A DNA stretch of 35,826 nucleotides from Sphingobacteriales bacterium (GTDB lineage Bacteria > Bacteroidota > Bacteroidia > Chitinophagales > Chitinophagaceae), in contig JAHEEX010000010.1 of NCBI GenBank assembly GCA_024640465.1, forward strand, positions 1-35,826, read 5' to 3'. Under the pieces are notes generated by a model, which was not told the DNA's origin, made no database searches, and was given only the letters and a program-made list of their open reading frames with translations. This document shows, piece by piece, positions 17,650-26,042 of this stretch (position 1 is the stretch's first letter; every line of letters starts with the position of its first letter). Both the position numbers and the translations under genes were made by a program.

Positions 17650-18624
17650 ATGAAGAAATATATTGTTGTTACCGGTGCTGCAGGCTTTATTGGCAGTTGC
17701 ATGGTAGGGTACCTGAACCAGCAAGGAGAACATAACCTCATCCTGGTAGATGAATTTGCCCGCCTGGATAAAGTTCCAAACCTGGAGGGAAAGAAATATA
17801 CACATAAGATTGAAAGGGATTTGTTTTTTGACTGGCTAAAGGTTGAAACACCTTCCGTGAGTTTTGTATATCATTTAGGCGCCAGAACAGATACAACTGA
17901 ATTCGACTATGCTGTTCATGAAAAGCTGAATGTACAATATTCGAAAAGCATATGGGGGTATTGTACCGAAAATAATATTCCCCTGGTCTATGCATCTTCT
18001 GCCGCAACTTATGGCAGTGGAAGCCTGGGATATAACGATGATCACTCAATTGTTGATAAACTGGAACCATTAAATCCTTATGGGGTATCCAAAAATGAGT
18101 TTGATAAGTGGGCATTGCTGCAGGATACACATCCGCCACATTGGTATGGGTTAAAATTTTTTAATGTGTATGGCCCCAATGAATATCATAAAGGCCGCAT
18201 GGCCAGCGTTATATTTCATTCATTCAACCAGATAAGGGATAAGGGGTATGTGCAGTTGTTTAAATCTCATCGTCCCGATTTTGAAGATGGACAGCAATTA
18301 AGGGATTTTATTTATGTGAAGGATGTGATAAAAGTCTGCCACTGGTTTTCTTTGAATTTACCAGCTTCAGGTTTGTATAACCTGGGTACAGGTAAGGCAC
18401 GTAGTTTTGAAGACCTGGTAAAAGCTACTTATGCCGGATTAGATCGAAAGCCTGATATCAGGTTTATTGATATGCCGGAAGATATACGCGATAAATACCA
18501 GTACTTCACAGAGGCTAATATGCATAAGCTGGTAAGTGCTGGTTATAAGGATGGATTTACCAGCCTGGAGAATGGGGTAGGGGATTATGTGCGGAATTAT
18601 TTAACACTGAATAAATACTATTAG
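17650..18624 (+). CDS. hldD: ADP-glyceromanno-heptose 6-epimerase
   Basis: A 324-residue short-chain-dehydrogenase-type epimerase that converts ADP-D-glycero- to ADP-L-glycero-D-manno-heptose for lipopolysaccharide cores. The Rossmann motif GAAGFIGS is at 9-16, HLGARTDTTE near 75-84, ASSAATYG near 115-122, and the catalytic Y144-x3-K148 in NPYGVSK. The FFNVYGPNEYHKGRMASV stretch is characteristic of HldD. I chose the ATG at 17650; an in-frame TTG lies seven codons upstream. The GT9 protein at 6868 is a plausible user of its product. The lasso-peptide genes begin 54 bases after its stop, without a visible terminator. Confidence 0.94.
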   Translation: MKKYIVVTGAAGFIGSCMVGYLNQQGEHNLILVDEFARLDKVPNLEGKKYTHKIERDLFFDWLKVETPSVSFVYHLGARTDTTEFDYAVHEKLNVQYSKSIWGYCTENNIPLVYASSAATYGSGSLGYNDDHSIVDKLEPLNPYGVSKNEFDKWALLQDTHPPHWYGLKFFNVYGPNEYHKGRMASVIFHSFNQIRDKGYVQLFKSHRPDFEDGQQLRDFIYVKDVIKVCHWFSLNLPASGLYNLGTGKARSFEDLVKATYAGLDRKPDIRFIDMPEDIRDKYQYFTEANMHKLVSAGYKDGFTSLENGVGDYVRNYLTLNKYY

Positions 18625-18678
18625 TAATTGAAATAGGATAAAAAAGTTACAGTAAACTCATTTAAATTGGATCAGCAT

Positions 18679-18963
18679 ATGGCGCTTTCTTTAGACACCA
18701 TAATATCAAGGAATGAAACTAATTTTTTATCCAATCCCGTTGGTGATGAGATTATCATTTTAAATATGGAAACCGGCGATTATCTCGGGCTGAATGATGT
18801 TGGTTCTGCAATATGGGACCATCTAAAAACCCCACAAACAATTAAGGCGCTAATCGAAAAATTGATGACCGAATTTGAAGTGGATAATCAAACATGTTCA
18901 CTTCAGACAATGGAATACCTGGAGAAAATAAGTACACTAGGATTATTGCAGGTAGCCGTTTAA
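18679..18963 (+). CDS. PqqD-like leader-binding protein, lasso B1
   Basis: A 94-residue PqqD-family protein. IIILNMETGDYLGLNDVGSAIWDHLKTPQT (about 24-53) is the winged-helix RiPP recognition element signature. In lasso-peptide systems the B1 protein holds the precursor leader and presents it to the B2 peptidase. I chose the ATG at 18679; the in-frame TTG at 18667 would add four residues. The B2 gene begins 9 bases after the stop, as expected for a split B1/B2 pair. PqqD homologues also serve other RiPP pathways, but the neighbours make the lasso assignment strong. Confidence 0.9.
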   Translation: MALSLDTIISRNETNFLSNPVGDEIIILNMETGDYLGLNDVGSAIWDHLKTPQTIKALIEKLMTEFEVDNQTCSLQTMEYLEKISTLGLLQVAV

Positions 18964-18972
18964 TTTTCCGGA

Positions 18973-19416
18973 ATGACTTTGCATAAAAAACTACAATCAT
19001 TTACGAATACAAGCAGGGAGTTTAAATTCCTTTTTTTAAAGACAGTCATATTATCCGCTTTTGTTAAATTCAGCCTGGTTTTCTTACCCTTCAAAAAGGT
19101 ATTGAACTGGCAGGGTAAATCAAATATTGAGTCAACGGATAAACCCGATGATGCTTCTCTTCCTTTCCGGAAATCCTTGCAGTCGGCCATTCAACTTTGT
19201 GATAAGTATACTTTTTGGAAAACTGAATGTTACACCCAGGCACTGACCGCTAAAATTCTGCTTAATAATAAACGAATTCCGGCTACAGTATATATTGGAT
19301 TTAAAAAAGATGAAAAAGGAAATTATGAAGGCCATGCCTGGCTAAGGTCCTACGACAGGATAATTACCGGTGGGGAGAAGATGGAAAATTACATTGTACA
19401 TTCATTTTATTCATGA
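18973..19416 (+). CDS. lasso peptide leader peptidase B2 (transglutaminase-like)
   Basis: A 147-residue protein of the lasso B2 family, a cysteine protease with a transglutaminase-like fold that removes the leader from the precursor. The triad is visible: C86 in TECYTQALTAKILL, H121 in GHAWL, and D128 in SYDRIITG. The first 45 residues are basic and hydrophobic (FLFLKTVILSAFVKFSLVFLPF), as in other B2 proteins, where this stretch precedes the catalytic part. It follows B1 by 9 bases and is followed after 32 bases by a glycosyltransferase. Confidence 0.92.
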   Translation: MTLHKKLQSFTNTSREFKFLFLKTVILSAFVKFSLVFLPFKKVLNWQGKSNIESTDKPDDASLPFRKSLQSAIQLCDKYTFWKTECYTQALTAKILLNNKRIPATVYIGFKKDEKGNYEGHAWLRSYDRIITGGEKMENYIVHSFYS

Positions 19417-19448
19417 TACCCGGAATAGGATAATATAAAAAACATAAT

Positions 19449-20579
19449 ATGGGTATTTGCCTGAACATGATTGTGAAAAACGAATCGAAGAACCTAAGCA
19501 GGTTATTTAATTCAATTCATAGTTATGTAGATTATTTTATTATTTCCGATACAGGATCCAGTGATGATACAATCGAACTTATTTATGCATTGGGTAGCCA
19601 ATTCAACATTAAGGGAAAAGTAGTGAAACATGACTGGCGGGATTTTGCTCATAACAGGCAATTTGCATTAGAATTAGCAGTTGATGCCAGGTTAAATGGT
19701 GAGCATGACTGTAATTGGCTGTTGATCATTGATGCTGACGAAGAATTGATTGTAGCAGATAAGGATTGGGCAAATAAACTTGAGCCAGGGGTATCTTATA
19801 CAACATATAAGAATCTTGGTGGGCTGACTTACAAGCATTTGTTTTTAGTGTGGATTGAAGGACAAAAGTGGAACTGGATCGGTAAAGTGCATAATTACCT
19901 GGTGAATGAAAACAAATCTTATCTAAAAAAGCATATCAGCAATGTATATATTAAAGCTTATCAGTCGGAAGGCTCAAATACAGCACGGTTTAAAGATAAC
20001 AGTGAAAAGGGTTTATATTACCTGAATGAATTATTAGAAGAACTTGGCACAAGCGAAATATCATCCAAAAATGCAACCAGGTTTTTTCAGTTGGCTTATA
20101 CTTACAGGGATATAAATGACATGGAGTCTGCGATTGCTATAATGGATAGATTAGTTAAATCTGATAGCGTTTCTCCAGGTTTGAAATATATCTCACTTAT
20201 TTTCATGGCGAAATTTCAAATTCGACTAGATCATGAGAATCCCTTAATTAAGCAACACTTGCATCAGGCTATGGAGCTTTTACCAGAACGAAAGGAGGCG
20301 TATTATTATCTTGCAATGTTGGATAAATTTAAAAGAAAGCTAAAAGAATCAAGGGAGATGCTGGAAAAAGCAAATACGCTTCCTGCCTTGGATGAGGCAT
20401 ACAATATTATAGAGGATGATGTTTCATTATGGAAAATTAAATATGAACTTGCATTTATTTGTTTTCAGCTTCAAGATAAAGTATCTGCAGTAAAATATAT
20501 TGATGAATTAATGATGACGGAAAATGTTCCTGATATCGAGCGAAATTTTTTAATTGCCCTCAAGCAAAAAATAATGTAA
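19449..20579 (+). CDS. GT2 glycosyltransferase with TPR-like C-terminal half
   Basis: A 376-residue protein. The first 200 residues are a family 2 glycosyltransferase: ICLNMIVKNESKNLSRLF (3-20), SDTGSSDDT (33-41) for the nucleotide and DADEE (95-99) as the metal-binding acidic motif. From about 200 on, the sequence is helical with TPR-like spacing, for example FQLAYTYRDINDMESAIAIMDRL and AYYYLAMLDKFKRKLKESREMLEKA. Such GT2-TPR proteins act in glycan assembly or protein glycosylation; no substrate is known for this one. Its position between the B2 and cyclase genes, on the same strand with short gaps, suggests a role in the lasso pathway. It could still be a glycan gene captured by the operon. 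Confidence 0.85.
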   Translation: MGICLNMIVKNESKNLSRLFNSIHSYVDYFIISDTGSSDDTIELIYALGSQFNIKGKVVKHDWRDFAHNRQFALELAVDARLNGEHDCNWLLIIDADEELIVADKDWANKLEPGVSYTTYKNLGGLTYKHLFLVWIEGQKWNWIGKVHNYLVNENKSYLKKHISNVYIKAYQSEGSNTARFKDNSEKGLYYLNELLEELGTSEISSKNATRFFQLAYTYRDINDMESAIAIMDRLVKSDSVSPGLKYISLIFMAKFQIRLDHENPLIKQHLHQAMELLPERKEAYYYLAMLDKFKRKLKESREMLEKANTLPALDEAYNIIEDDVSLWKIKYELAFICFQLQDKVSAVKYIDELMMTENVPDIERNFLIALKQKIM

Positions 20580-20653
20580 AAATTCAACACAGGTTTGTTG
20601 ATTAATTGTTCTGTTTATGATGAATAATTCTTTAAAAAATTTGTAGATTATCA

Positions 20654-22570
20654 ATGAGTACAATATTCGGAATATTCCAGACAAACTCTGAACCGATCGC
20701 ACAGTCTGAGGTCGATCGGATGAGCTTTGTTATGAATCATTGGAATGCCGATAGGATAGGTATTTATTTGGATAATGAGGCTATGCTGGGTAATCTTACA
20801 TTAAAGAATACACCAGAATCCCTCAACGAAATACAACCTTATGAAACTGAAGAATACACAATAACTGCTGATGTCAGGCTGGACAACAGGACAGAAATAT
20901 TTAAGCTTCTAAGTGAATTCAGAATTGTTTCTGCATCTTCCCCTGATCCCGAATTGATTTTATTCCTTTACTTGAAATTTGGGGAGCGTTGTACCGATTA
21001 CCTTATTGGTGATTTTGCCTTTGCAATCTGGGATAAATTAAATCGTCAATTATTTTGTGCAAGGGACCAGATGGGGATCAAACCTTTTTTTTATTACCAC
21101 CGCAACAACCTTTTCGCATTTGCATCGGAAAAGAAAGGCTTACTGGCTCTTTCAGGGGTAGACAAATCTGTGAACGAAGATTTTGTGTACAAACTTCTTG
21201 CAGATATTGACCCACAGCCATCAGAAAATTTCCATCGGCACATAAACTATTTATTTCCGGCACACCAGCTCAGGGTCAATAAGAATGAGATAGTTAAAAG
21301 AGAATATTGGAAGCTGGAAATTCCCCCAATAATAAAATGCTCAAATCAGGATGATTATATTGAGGGATTTAGGGAGCAATTATTTAAATCAGTTAATTCC
21401 AGGTTAAGGACAAGCTATCCAATTTCTGTTGAATTGAGTGGTGGTCTGGATTCATCCGGAATCTTGGGAATGGCCACTATGCTTATTAATGATAGGGACC
21501 GTTTATATACTTTTTCAAATGTCTTAGAGAAAAATGAAAAGGGTGTAAAAGATTACCCGGATGATGAAGAATCTATTGATGATGTTTTAAGTTTCAATCA
21601 AATCAAAAACAGTGTTAAAGTTGGCAGCAGTGAGTGGAAGTATTTGACTGAGCCGCATAAACTTGAGCTATTTGTGCAAAGTGGCATAGGCATGTCCAAT
21701 TCAATTTGGCAGGAACCTATCAGAAGAAAGATGCAAGATGCCGGGTGCAGGGTCACTCTTTCCGGGTTTGTTGGCGACGAAGCGGTTTCAAACAGGGCAA
21801 GACATTATCATTATGGTTTCCTTGAAGAAAAAGCATATTGGGACTTTCTTAAAATTTCATTTCAGAAAAAACAATATTCGCTTCCATTTAATTCCCTTGT
21901 ACGAGGCCTGATTCCATCTCAATGGCAACATTTTTTCAGCCGGGATAAATATGTATCATACCCCAGAAACAGCTATTTACTGGATAAGGAAATCGAAACC
22001 CGGCTCCTGAAAAGTGATATTATAGAATCGCCAAAACCTACCAGGAGTTTTAAACAATTAATAGTCAGGAACCTTAATCGTGTAAGGTATTCATCCAGAA
22101 TTCTTCATGAGGGATCCTACGGGATTACGCATCGGCTTGAACCGAGATATCCATTTGCAGATATCAGATTGCTGTCATATTACCTTTCATTGCCAACCTC
22201 GGTTCTTGGTCATCCAACAATTAACCGTTATTTGTACCGGCGGGCCATGCAAGGTATAATTCCGGAAAAAGTCAGGTGGCATGATGATAAAACCAGGGCT
22301 GCAGGAATTTTTCTTTTAAAAGAAAACCGGGAATCCGCCAAAGAGCTAAAGGACTGGATATCAGAGCGGTCTAAAAATATTTCAACAGAAAGCCTGCTAC
22401 AAAAAATAGATTTCAATAAAATCATTGCCGGTCTCGACAAGGAAAATCCATTAAACTATGCCAATAATCAATTTAATCCGGTAAGATCTTTCCGGGCAGA
22501 ACTGATTATATATTATTTTTCTATTGCCTCAAACCGTGAAAAAATGCTGATTGAGCCTTTTATTGCTTAA
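20654..22570 (+). CDS. lasso peptide cyclase C (asparagine synthetase-like)
   Basis: A 638-residue asparagine-synthetase-B homologue. In lasso pathways this enzyme adenylates the side chain of an Asp or Glu and forms the isopeptide ring to the N-terminus. The N-terminal half keeps the glutaminase-fold marks RLDNR (75-79), GDFAFAIWD (119-127) and CARDQMGIKPFFY (135-147). The catalytic Cys2 of true asparagine synthetases is Ser (MSTIFG), so no glutamine hydrolysis is expected. The ATP-pyrophosphatase loop SGGLDSS is at 262-268 and is intact. The C-terminal YPFADIRLLSYYLSLP segment is typical. The precursor gene follows 255 bases downstream. Confidence 0.9.
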   Translation: MSTIFGIFQTNSEPIAQSEVDRMSFVMNHWNADRIGIYLDNEAMLGNLTLKNTPESLNEIQPYETEEYTITADVRLDNRTEIFKLLSEFRIVSASSPDPELILFLYLKFGERCTDYLIGDFAFAIWDKLNRQLFCARDQMGIKPFFYYHRNNLFAFASEKKGLLALSGVDKSVNEDFVYKLLADIDPQPSENFHRHINYLFPAHQLRVNKNEIVKREYWKLEIPPIIKCSNQDDYIEGFREQLFKSVNSRLRTSYPISVELSGGLDSSGILGMATMLINDRDRLYTFSNVLEKNEKGVKDYPDDEESIDDVLSFNQIKNSVKVGSSEWKYLTEPHKLELFVQSGIGMSNSIWQEPIRRKMQDAGCRVTLSGFVGDEAVSNRARHYHYGFLEEKAYWDFLKISFQKKQYSLPFNSLVRGLIPSQWQHFFSRDKYVSYPRNSYLLDKEIETRLLKSDIIESPKPTRSFKQLIVRNLNRVRYSSRILHEGSYGITHRLEPRYPFADIRLLSYYLSLPTSVLGHPTINRYLYRRAMQGIIPEKVRWHDDKTRAAGIFLLKENRESAKELKDWISERSKNISTESLLQKIDFNKIIAGLDKENPLNYANNQFNPVRSFRAELIIYYFSIASNREKMLIEPFIA

Positions 22571-22710
22571 AAAAAGTCATTATAATGTCTTATTTTATTT
22601 GAGTTTCAGCATTTATTGCACCTTATAAATAATAATTGCAGGCAGAAGGCGTTTCTATTATCAGTAACCTCTAAACTATATTATTTTCGAGCAGGATAGA
22701 AGGAGGAGGT

Positions 22711-22740
22711 CAACATATTGTTATATATTTATATATGTTG
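22711..22740. repeat. A/T-rich inverted repeat upstream of the precursor gene
   Basis: CAACATAT (22711-22718) and ATATGTTG (22733-22740) are exact reverse complements, 14 bases apart. It may be an operator or a weak 3' hairpin for the cyclase transcript. The region is so A/T-rich that chance remains possible. Confidence 0.35.
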
Positions 22741-22796
22741 TATCAAATATTTTAGATCATTAATGAGAAAAGTATAAAATTTCTTATAATTTTGAT

Positions 22797-22804
22797 TAGA
22801 TTTG
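22797..22804 (+). promoter_or_regulatory. candidate -7 box for the lasso precursor gene
   Basis: TAGATTTG fits TAnnTTTG and ends 21 bases before the precursor ATG. No TTTG box stands 20 bases upstream, so this is a partial match. A separate promoter would let the precursor be made in excess of the enzymes. Confidence 0.4.
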
Positions 22805-22825
22805 CAAATTATTAAACGTAGTTCA

Positions 22826-23005
22826 ATGGAAAATCTTAGGTCAGCTCAATTAGGAATATCAAATGAAGCCAAATCTTCGGTGGAAGCTGAGAATAAAAAA
22901 ATTTGGAGTAAGCCTAATGTTACAGAAATCTCTAAATTTTCAATCTTAGCCGGTCCATCTACTGGTAAAGATGAAACTGGGTTTCCTTCCTATTTGCCAA
23001 GTTAG
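22826..23005 (+). CDS. lasso peptide precursor A
   Basis: A 59-residue peptide. The leader (about 1-41) contains W27-S-K-P30-N-V32, matching the aromatic-xx-Pro-x-aliphatic pattern that B1 proteins recognise. The core is AGPSTGKDETGFPSYLPS if cut before A42, or the same without Ala if cut before G43. The ring would link the N-terminus to E50 (position 9 or 8) or to D49 (position 8 or 7). The AGPxT opening and the terminal Ser resemble paeninodin. The usual Thr two residues before the cut is absent (Ile or Leu instead). I chose the ATG at 22826; an in-frame TTG at 22802 lies in the -7 box. A terminator follows at 23103-23135. Confidence 0.85.
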   Translation: MENLRSAQLGISNEAKSSVEAENKKIWSKPNVTEISKFSILAGPSTGKDETGFPSYLPS

Positions 23006-23102
23006 TTTTTAACCTGGTAAACCGTAAAGTACTTTTTTTACAATAAGAAATAATTTGCCTTTAGTTTATTAGTGCGGGTATATTTTATTGAAAACGAATT
23101 TT

Positions 23103-23135
23103 AAAGCCGTCTGACATATACTCAGAGGGCTTTTT
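23103..23135. terminator. terminator between the precursor and kinase genes
   Basis: AAAGCC-G-TCTGA pairs with TCAGA-G-GGCTTT over a 7-base loop with one mismatch, followed on the plus strand by a T-run (23131-23135). The minus strand also has a T-rich tail, so it can serve both the precursor and the convergent kinase gene. Confidence 0.85.
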
Positions 23136-23217
23136 ACTTTTATGTGAGATTAAGAACTTTTTTGTGCCTGATGGCTTATTTAACTTTCCGGATTTAAATA
23201 ATTAAGGCAGGTTTTGA

Positions 23218-24138
23218 TCATAGCGGGAAAAGGCCTTCTGTAAAATCTGTAAATTTTTCAATTGTACTGCTGTCTTTTGGTCTGCCCAGCACCATTATTT
23301 CTGCACGGAGGATAAGCCCGCTAATTATTTCCATATGTAATTTTTGCAGGTTGTTTTCCATGATAAACTGGCTGCGATAAGTATTTTTTCCAACCAATTC
23401 AAATGCTTCTAATCCGGAGATCTTTCTGGCAGTATAATCGGATGATTCAAGGTTGGGGTTGAGGATGAATATTTTTTTTATCGGATAGGCATTTGTAACA
23501 AAACTTTCATGAAAAAAATGGCCATACTTGTCTGCCTTTGGCCTTAGTTTATGCTTCTTTTCAAATTGATCGTCGTCAAGGGCATTGATTGTGTCATCCC
23601 AGAGTTTCATCATTGGATATGATGCCATGGCATAAACAGATTTATCCTCTTTATGGATAGGTTGTAAAACGCAAATGTCATCTGAAAAAATAGGATAGCC
23701 TCTTTTGCTTAGTTCTGCTGCTATACTTGATTTACCCGCACCGGATTCTCCCATGAATAGGATAATTTCGTTTTCATAGATAATAGCTGATGAATGAAGT
23801 AGTATTTGGTTTCTTTGTACAAGAAGTGCCGCCATTGCATTACTTAGTAAAAATAACCTGATAGTACTTTGAGCACTGTTATTATAGGGTTCAACCAGGA
23901 TAGATTTTCCCTGCGATGATAAATACCTTGCTACTTCGGGAATATCCAGGTAAAACCTGGATTTTATACCGGGATATGTTTTTTCTGTAGAAGTTTTCTC
24001 AGGAATATCATCGGCGGTAATTTGTCCAAAAGTAATGGTTATGTCTTCCTCGTTGAAATTTGCAGGCATAAGTTCAGGAAACTCCATATCCGAAAGGATT
24101 TTCAGACCAAAGCCGGTATATTTAAATTGCTTATTCAT
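23218..24138 (-). CDS. HPr kinase-like protein, probable lasso peptide kinase
   Basis: A 306-residue homologue of the HPr kinase C-terminal domain. LLHSSAIIY precedes the P-loop GESGAGKSS (130-138), and FSDDICVL follows near 151-158, standing for the acidic metal-binding strand of HPr kinases. Members found in lasso clusters (PadeK of paeninodin and relatives) phosphorylate the C-terminal serine of the precursor. The precursor here ends in Ser, which fits. I chose the ATG at 24138; an in-frame TTG at 24156 adds six residues. It is the only gene of the cluster on the minus strand, convergent with the precursor and divergent from the exporter. An HprK role in carbon control is unlikely, as the N-terminal HPrK domain is replaced by unrelated sequence. 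Confidence 0.85.
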   Translation of the reverse strand: MNKQFKYTGFGLKILSDMEFPELMPANFNEEDITITFGQITADDIPEKTSTEKTYPGIKSRFYLDIPEVARYLSSQGKSILVEPYNNSAQSTIRLFLLSNAMAALLVQRNQILLHSSAIIYENEIILFMGESGAGKSSIAAELSKRGYPIFSDDICVLQPIHKEDKSVYAMASYPMMKLWDDTINALDDDQFEKKHKLRPKADKYGHFFHESFVTNAYPIKKIFILNPNLESSDYTARKISGLEAFELVGKNTYRSQFIMENNLQKLHMEIISGLILRAEIMVLGRPKDSSTIEKFTDFTEGLFPL

Positions 24139-24269
24139 TTTTTTTATAGCTGGCAAAACTTCCTGAAAAAAAGAAAAAAACTATCTTAGAAGATGTGTGC
24201 GTTTGGTGAATGATTGAATTTCTGTTGATTGTGTAAAATTGTGCTTTATATTGCAATATTATTAAATAG

Positions 24270-26042
24270 ATGAAAAACAAAATACTTTCCCTTTCGAATA
24301 ATCTCAGATTTGTTTTTCAGATTACCTATAGTATTGACCGAAAGCTATTTTTCCTAAATATTATTTTCTTCATATTACTGGCTATTCTGCCTATTGTGTC
24401 ACTTTGGATGTTAAAGTTACTGGTTGATAACATCATTAAGTCTGGCAATATTCAGGATCCAAAAGTGATGATCTTCGTTGGGCTTTTCATTGTAGTTCAA
24501 ATTCTATTCTCTTTTATACAGCAATGGTCTGCTTACTATCTGCAAAAACAACAATATCTTTTAAGCGAACATATATCTTTGAAAGTTTTATCTAAAGCCG
24601 CTGAAATTGATTATGCATTTTATGAAGATCCGGAATTTTATGATTCACTACATTTAACCCAGAACAAATCCGCTTATTTACCAGCACAGATCATAAGTAC
24701 TTTGCAAACCCTGGTCCAGCAGTTATTCATGTTTATTGCACTTGCACTTTTTCTCTTCTCTATTCACTGGAGCATCCCGCTGATCCTGCTTTTTTTAAGT
24801 CTGCCGATGGCATTTTCGAAGATGCTCTTTGGCCGGAAACAATTTGAATTGGAAAAGAGTATCGTTCCTGCACAACGAAAAGGATTTGAATTGTATAATT
24901 ATATAACTACAAACCATTATGCGAAAGAGTTGAGGATTTTTGATTTTGGGAGTTATTTTACAGAATTATATCGCAAAGTTCAGGAAGAGATTTTTGTACA
25001 AAGGAACAAACTTCAATATATTTTTCTTCAGAAGAATATGTTTGTTACATTCTTTGAAGTGGTTTGTATTACCCTGTTTTACCTGGTACTGATTCAAAGA
25101 AGTATTTCCGGGGCAATTACAATTGGGTCTTTGATAGTCTATTTCCAGGCTTTTCAACGCTTGCAGTCTTCTGTTTCCGGGATTTTTAATTCGGTTGTAT
25201 CATTATTTCAGAACCAGTTATACCTGCAGGAAATCATTAAATACTTTGCTTTGCCAATAAGCAGACAGGTTGGTACGGAATCAAATGGAACTTTGATGAG
25301 TCCTCCTGAAACAATTGAAGTACGTAAACTGTCATTCTGCTATCCGGGTACCACTAAGGAAGTGCTCAAGGACATCAATATGACTTTCACGAAAGGTAAA
25401 TTTGTTGCCATAGTGGGAGAAAATGGATCTGGTAAATCAACACTGCTAAAATTACTTTGCGGTCTTTACGGTTCAACATTAGGAGAACTATATTTTAATG
25501 GAATCCCATCAAATGAACTTCCCGGCTCTTATTTTTCAAAATATATTTCTGTTGTTTTCCAGGACTTCGGGAAATATTATATGACCGTGGAAGACAATAT
25601 AGCCATTGGGCAAACGTATAAAGATCCACAAAAAATTGAACTTGCATTGAGAGAAGCAACCGGGGAAAAAATGGTTCAATCACTTCAAGCCGGCATTGGG
25701 ACTACACTCGGCAGATCACATAAATTAGGTGAAGAATTAAGTGGTGGTCAGTGGCAAAAAATTGCTATTGCAAGGGCATTGTATAAGGATGCAAACGTTT
25801 TGATACTGGATGAGCCTACAAGTGCCATTGACCCAATTGCAGAATTTGAATTTTTCCAGAATCTGCGCAATAATATAAAAGACAGGATCATCATATTGAT
25901 TACACACCGATTATATAACCTCAAATTAACGGATTATATATACGTAATGGAAGATACAAAGGTGATTGAATCAGGAAGTTTTAATCAGCTTATACAAAAA
26001 GAGGGTTATTTCAGTCGCTACTATAATGCGCAAACGATATGA
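24270..26042 (+). CDS. ABC transporter, lasso peptide exporter D
   Basis: A 590-residue half-transporter with an N-terminal six-helix membrane domain (about 1-320) and a C-terminal ATPase. Walker A GENGSGKST is at 383-391, the Q-loop glutamine at 431, the signature LSGGQ at 490-494, Walker B VLILDEP at 510-516 and the switch His at 546. All catalytic residues are intact. Such exporters (D proteins) pump the mature lasso peptide out of the cell and give self-immunity. No C39 peptidase domain is present, consistent with leader removal by B2. The stop codon overlaps the next gene's start (ATGA), so the two are translationally coupled. Confidence 0.92.
   Translation: MKNKILSLSNNLRFVFQITYSIDRKLFFLNIIFFILLAILPIVSLWMLKLLVDNIIKSGNIQDPKVMIFVGLFIVVQILFSFIQQWSAYYLQKQQYLLSEHISLKVLSKAAEIDYAFYEDPEFYDSLHLTQNKSAYLPAQIISTLQTLVQQLFMFIALALFLFSIHWSIPLILLFLSLPMAFSKMLFGRKQFELEKSIVPAQRKGFELYNYITTNHYAKELRIFDFGSYFTELYRKVQEEIFVQRNKLQYIFLQKNMFVTFFEVVCITLFYLVLIQRSISGAITIGSLIVYFQAFQRLQSSVSGIFNSVVSLFQNQLYLQEIIKYFALPISRQVGTESNGTLMSPPETIEVRKLSFCYPGTTKEVLKDINMTFTKGKFVAIVGENGSGKSTLLKLLCGLYGSTLGELYFNGIPSNELPGSYFSKYISVVFQDFGKYYMTVEDNIAIGQTYKDPQKIELALREATGEKMVQSLQAGIGTTLGRSHKLGEELSGGQWQKIAIARALYKDANVLILDEPTSAIDPIAEFEFFQNLRNNIKDRIIILITHRLYNLKLTDYIYVMEDTKVIESGSFNQLIQKEGYFSRYYNAQTI

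Noticed and set aside
22701-22777. Strong Shine-Dalgarno-like AGGAGGAGG followed by a TTG-started frame of 19 codons
   Set aside because: Bacteroidota rarely use such sites, and the short frame (TTG at 22718) is low-complexity A/T-rich sequence with no similarity I recognise. The true precursor ATG is 116 bases further on.
22964-23005. Alternative lasso core starting at G47 (GKDETGFPSYLPS)
   Set aside because: Its acidic residues would be at positions 3 and 4, too close to the N-terminus to form a 7-9 residue ring.
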